Origin: Streptomyces sp. PCS3-D2
GTDB lineage: Bacteria > Actinomycetota > Actinomycetes > Streptomycetales > Streptomycetaceae
Assembly: GCF_000612545.2 (NCBI RefSeq)
Contig: NZ_CP097800.1
Coordinates: forward strand, 3,325,001 to 3,389,000
DNA length: 64,000 nt
Direction: 5' to 3'
The notes below the pieces were generated by a model, which saw nothing but the letters and a program-made list of their open reading frames with translations, did not search any database and was not told where the DNA came from. Below are positions 62,233 through 64,000 of the stretch, in pieces; the stretch's first letter is position 1, and each line of letters starts with the position of its first letter. Made by a program: the position numbers and the translations under genes.

Positions 62233-63195
62233 GTGATCCGATTCGAGCATGTGACCAAGCGCTACCCCGACGGGACGACGGCCGTCGAGGACCTGTCCTT
62301 CGAGGTGGCGGAAGGAGAGCTGGTCACGCTGGTCGGACCGTCCGGCTGCGGCAAGACGACCACGATGAAGATGGTCAACCGGCTCATCGAGCCGACCTCC
62401 GGCCGGATCCTGCTGGGGGGCGAGGACATCGCCGCCGCCGACCCCGTCGAACTGCGCCGCCGCATCGGCTACGTCATCCAGCAGGTCGGGCTCTTCCCGC
62501 ACAAGACCGTGCTGGAGAACACCGCGACCGTGCCGCAGCTGACCGGCACCCCCAGGGCCGCCGCCCGCGCCCGGGCCGCCGAGCTGCTGGAACTGGTCGG
62601 ACTGGACCCGTCGGTGTACGGGAGCCGGTACCCGCAACAGCTCTCCGGCGGGCAGCGCCAGCGCGTCGGCGTGGCCCGCGCGCTCGCCGCCGACCCGCCG
62701 GTGCTGCTGATGGACGAACCCTTCGGTGCCGTGGACCCGGTGGTGCGCGAGCGGCTGCAGAACGAGTTCCTGACCCTCCAGAAGACCGTGCGCAAGACGA
62801 TCCTGCTGGTCACGCACGACCTGGAGGAGGCCATCCGGCTCGGCGACCGGATCGCGGTCTACGGGACCGGCACCATCGAGCAGTTCGACCGCCCGGCGGC
62901 GGTCCTCGGAGCCCCGGCCACCCCGTACGTGGCCTCCTTCGTCGGCGCCGACCGGGGGCTCAAGCGGCTCGCCGTCACCACGCTCGGGACCGGCGACCTC
63001 GCACCGGCCGGGGGACCGGCGCCCGGGGTGTCGGTGGAGCTCGGTGCGACGCTGCGCGAGGCGCTCGCCGCCCTGCTGCAGGAGGACTCGGGCCGGATCG
63101 GCGTGACGGACCCCGACACCGGCGAGCTGGCCGGCGTACTGACCCCGGAAGGCGTCCACCGGGCCCTGCGCCGGGCCGAGTTGCAGCAGGCCTGA
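62233..63195 (+). CDS. Osmoprotectant ABC transporter ATP-binding protein
   Basis: ATPase of 320 residues of the OpuCA/ProV type. Walker A (GPSGCGKTT), Q-loop (YVIQQVGLFPH), signature LSGGQRQR, Walker B (VLLMDEPFGAVD) and H-loop (THDLEEA) are intact. After the ATPase domain, a C-terminal region of about 80 residues corresponds to a single CBS-like unit (LREALAALLQEDSGRIGVTD, ELAGVLTPEGVHRALRR), whereas OpuCA-type proteins often have two. Interestingly CBS units may sense nucleotides or ionic strength. It is divergent from the permeases. Confidence 0.92.
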   Translation: MIRFEHVTKRYPDGTTAVEDLSFEVAEGELVTLVGPSGCGKTTTMKMVNRLIEPTSGRILLGGEDIAAADPVELRRRIGYVIQQVGLFPHKTVLENTATVPQLTGTPRAAARARAAELLELVGLDPSVYGSRYPQQLSGGQRQRVGVARALAADPPVLLMDEPFGAVDPVVRERLQNEFLTLQKTVRKTILLVTHDLEEAIRLGDRIAVYGTGTIEQFDRPAAVLGAPATPYVASFVGADRGLKRLAVTTLGTGDLAPAGGPAPGVSVELGATLREALAALLQEDSGRIGVTDPDTGELAGVLTPEGVHRALRRAELQQA

Positions 63196-63209
63196 GGAGG
63201 CGGCACGGC

Positions 63210-63241
63210 AGAGGGGCCCGACCTCCCGGTCGGACCCCTCT
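63210..63241. terminator. Bidirectional terminator after the ATPase gene
   Basis: A 14-bp stem with one mismatch (63210-63223 with 63228-63241) and a 4-base loop between convergent genes. Confidence 0.75.
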
Positions 63242-63265
63242 TCACGCGGTCGCACCGCACGGCCG

Positions 63266-64000
63266 TCAGGCCTGGATGCGGCCGCTCATCCACATCAGCA
63301 TCGGCGGGATCTCCCGGCGCCAGGTGTTGAAGTTGTGGCCGCCGCTGTCGAGGATGATGGACGAGACCCGGTCCGGGCCCTGCACCTTCTTGATGAACTT
63401 CCGGGTGTCCGCCAGGTTCGGCTCACCCTTCTCACTGCTGGTGACGAGGAAGGACGTACCGGCCGGCTTCTTGTTCTCCATCACGTGCAGGATGTCCGCG
63501 CGCTTCTTCAGCTTCTCGTCGCCGTGGAAGAGGTCACCGGTCGTCGGGTCGTCGGGAGCGTCGTAGTACGCGGACAGCCCCGCCGCGGCACCGTAGGTCT
63601 GCGGGTAGTGCGCGGCGATCTTCAGAGCGCAGTAACCGCCGGTGGAGTTGCCGATGAAGCCCATGTTCTCGGGCTTCCGCCCGACCCGGAAGGTGTCCTG
63701 GATGGCCTGCGGAAGGTCCACCCCGAAGAAGGTCTCCGTCTGCGGGCCTCCGGGGACGTCGACGCACTCGGTGTCCCGCGGCGGCGCCACCGTCGGGCGC
63801 AGCATGACCAGGATCATCGGCTTCATCTTGCCCGACTTGGAGAGGCTGAAGGCCTTCATCGGGTAGTCGAGCCCTTTGATCAGGTTCTCGGCGGTGCCCG
63901 GGTAGCCCGTCAGGACGACGGACGCCGGAAAGTTCTCGTCCTTGTGCTGCGGCTGGAAGTACTCCGGCGGGAGCCAGACGTAGCCGGGGCTCGTTATCTT
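63266..64000 (-). CDS. Esterase-like alpha/beta hydrolase, 3' part
   Basis: C-terminal 245 residues of an alpha/beta hydrolase of the putative esterase / antigen-85-like family; the start lies beyond the window edge. The nucleophile elbow is GFIGNSTGGYCALK (G-x-S-x-G) and the catalytic histidine stands in LDSGGHNFNTWRREIPPML. The upstream part reads SPGYVWLPPEYFQPQHKDEN, ASVVLTGYPGTAEN, typical of this family just before the oxyanion region. Members act as esterases or mycolyl-transferase-like enzymes outside the cell; no signal peptide can be judged here. A strong hairpin ends the gene. Confidence 0.88.
   Translation of the reverse strand, partial: KITSPGYVWLPPEYFQPQHKDENFPASVVLTGYPGTAENLIKGLDYPMKAFSLSKSGKMKPMILVMLRPTVAPPRDTECVDVPGGPQTETFFGVDLPQAIQDTFRVGRKPENMGFIGNSTGGYCALKIAAHYPQTYGAAAGLSAYYDAPDDPTTGDLFHGDEKLKKRADILHVMENKKPAGTSFLVTSSEKGEPNLADTRKFIKKVQGPDRVSSIILDSGGHNFNTWRREIPPMLMWMSGRIQA

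Overview
This is a core-chromosome segment of a Streptomyces. It shows very high GC with strong third-position bias, many GTG starts, frequent ATGA/GTGA overlaps, and the gene order trpS-proC ... ilvD ... radA-disA ... mutY-sigE-cseA-cseB-cseC ... clpC-lsr2 ... panC-nadB-nadC-coaX ... nuoD known from Streptomyces chromosomes (from memory, the S. coelicolor SCO333x-SCO339x region). No rRNA, tRNA, CRISPR array, transposase, integrase or large biosynthetic cluster was seen.

Layout. 1-8.7 kb: end of a tryptophanyl-tRNA synthetase, proC, a two-gene ABC exporter with a perfect palindrome over its promoter, a two-helix membrane protein, a small SH3 protein, a membrane Ser/Thr kinase with a beta-propeller, and ilvD. 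8.8-13.3 kb: a sugar isomerase-like gene coupled to a TetR regulator, then a lineage-variable patch (DUF7691-like protein, HD hydrolase, XRE-type regulator, two tiny genes). 13.3-22.9 kb: genome maintenance and signalling (Ppx/GppA phosphatase, a cysteine-rich conserved protein, a sigma-like/zinc-finger/BACON-like membrane fusion, RadA, the c-di-AMP synthase DisA, a PAP2 phosphatase, MutY). 23.1-29.5 kb: the cell-envelope stress operon sigE-cseA-cseB-cseC, a LamG-like membrane protein, a secreted M23 peptidase with a structured leader, and a secreted protein resembling aerolysin-type pore formers. 29.6-38.8 kb: a GlxA-type AraC regulator, ClpC, an SCO3374-family protein, the nucleoid silencer Lsr2, a stand-alone N-acetylglutamate synthase behind a BlaI-type repressor, small proteins and a threonine-aldolase-like enzyme. 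38.9-44.3 kb: one tightly coupled operon for CoA and NAD precursors (DUF2520 protein, panC, nadB, nadC, coaX). 44.4-48.5 kb: an accessory HATPase / XRE-DUF5753 / DUF397 triad, a signal-peptidase homologue lacking both catalytic residues, a small protein and an ArsR-type regulator. 48.8-57.6 kb: secreted M28 peptidase, MidA-family methyltransferase, a NarL-type two-component pair, an 18-bp tandem repeat, a small regulated two-gene operon, paired PH-domain membrane proteins, and an orphan nuoD paralogue. 57.7-64 kb: a head-to-head pair of truncated genes (deletion scar), a coiled-coil membrane protein, an osmoprotectant ABC transporter with divergent ATPase, and a secreted-type esterase cut by the window end.

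Functional themes. Envelope homeostasis recurs (SigE/Cse, M23, PAP2, LamG, DisA). Strong bidirectional hairpin terminators separate nearly every convergent gene pair. About fifteen genes have a TANNNT-like -10 hexamer only 6-8 nt before the start codon and no ribosome binding site, so they are probably leaderless transcripts. The observations most worth following are the inactive signal-peptidase homologue, the sigma-like/anti-sigma-like fusion, the multi-half-site operator at 54.4 kb, the head-to-head deletion scar at 58.1 kb, the NuoD paralogue with a replaced quinone-site tyrosine near a MidA-type methyltransferase, and the secreted pore-former-like protein.
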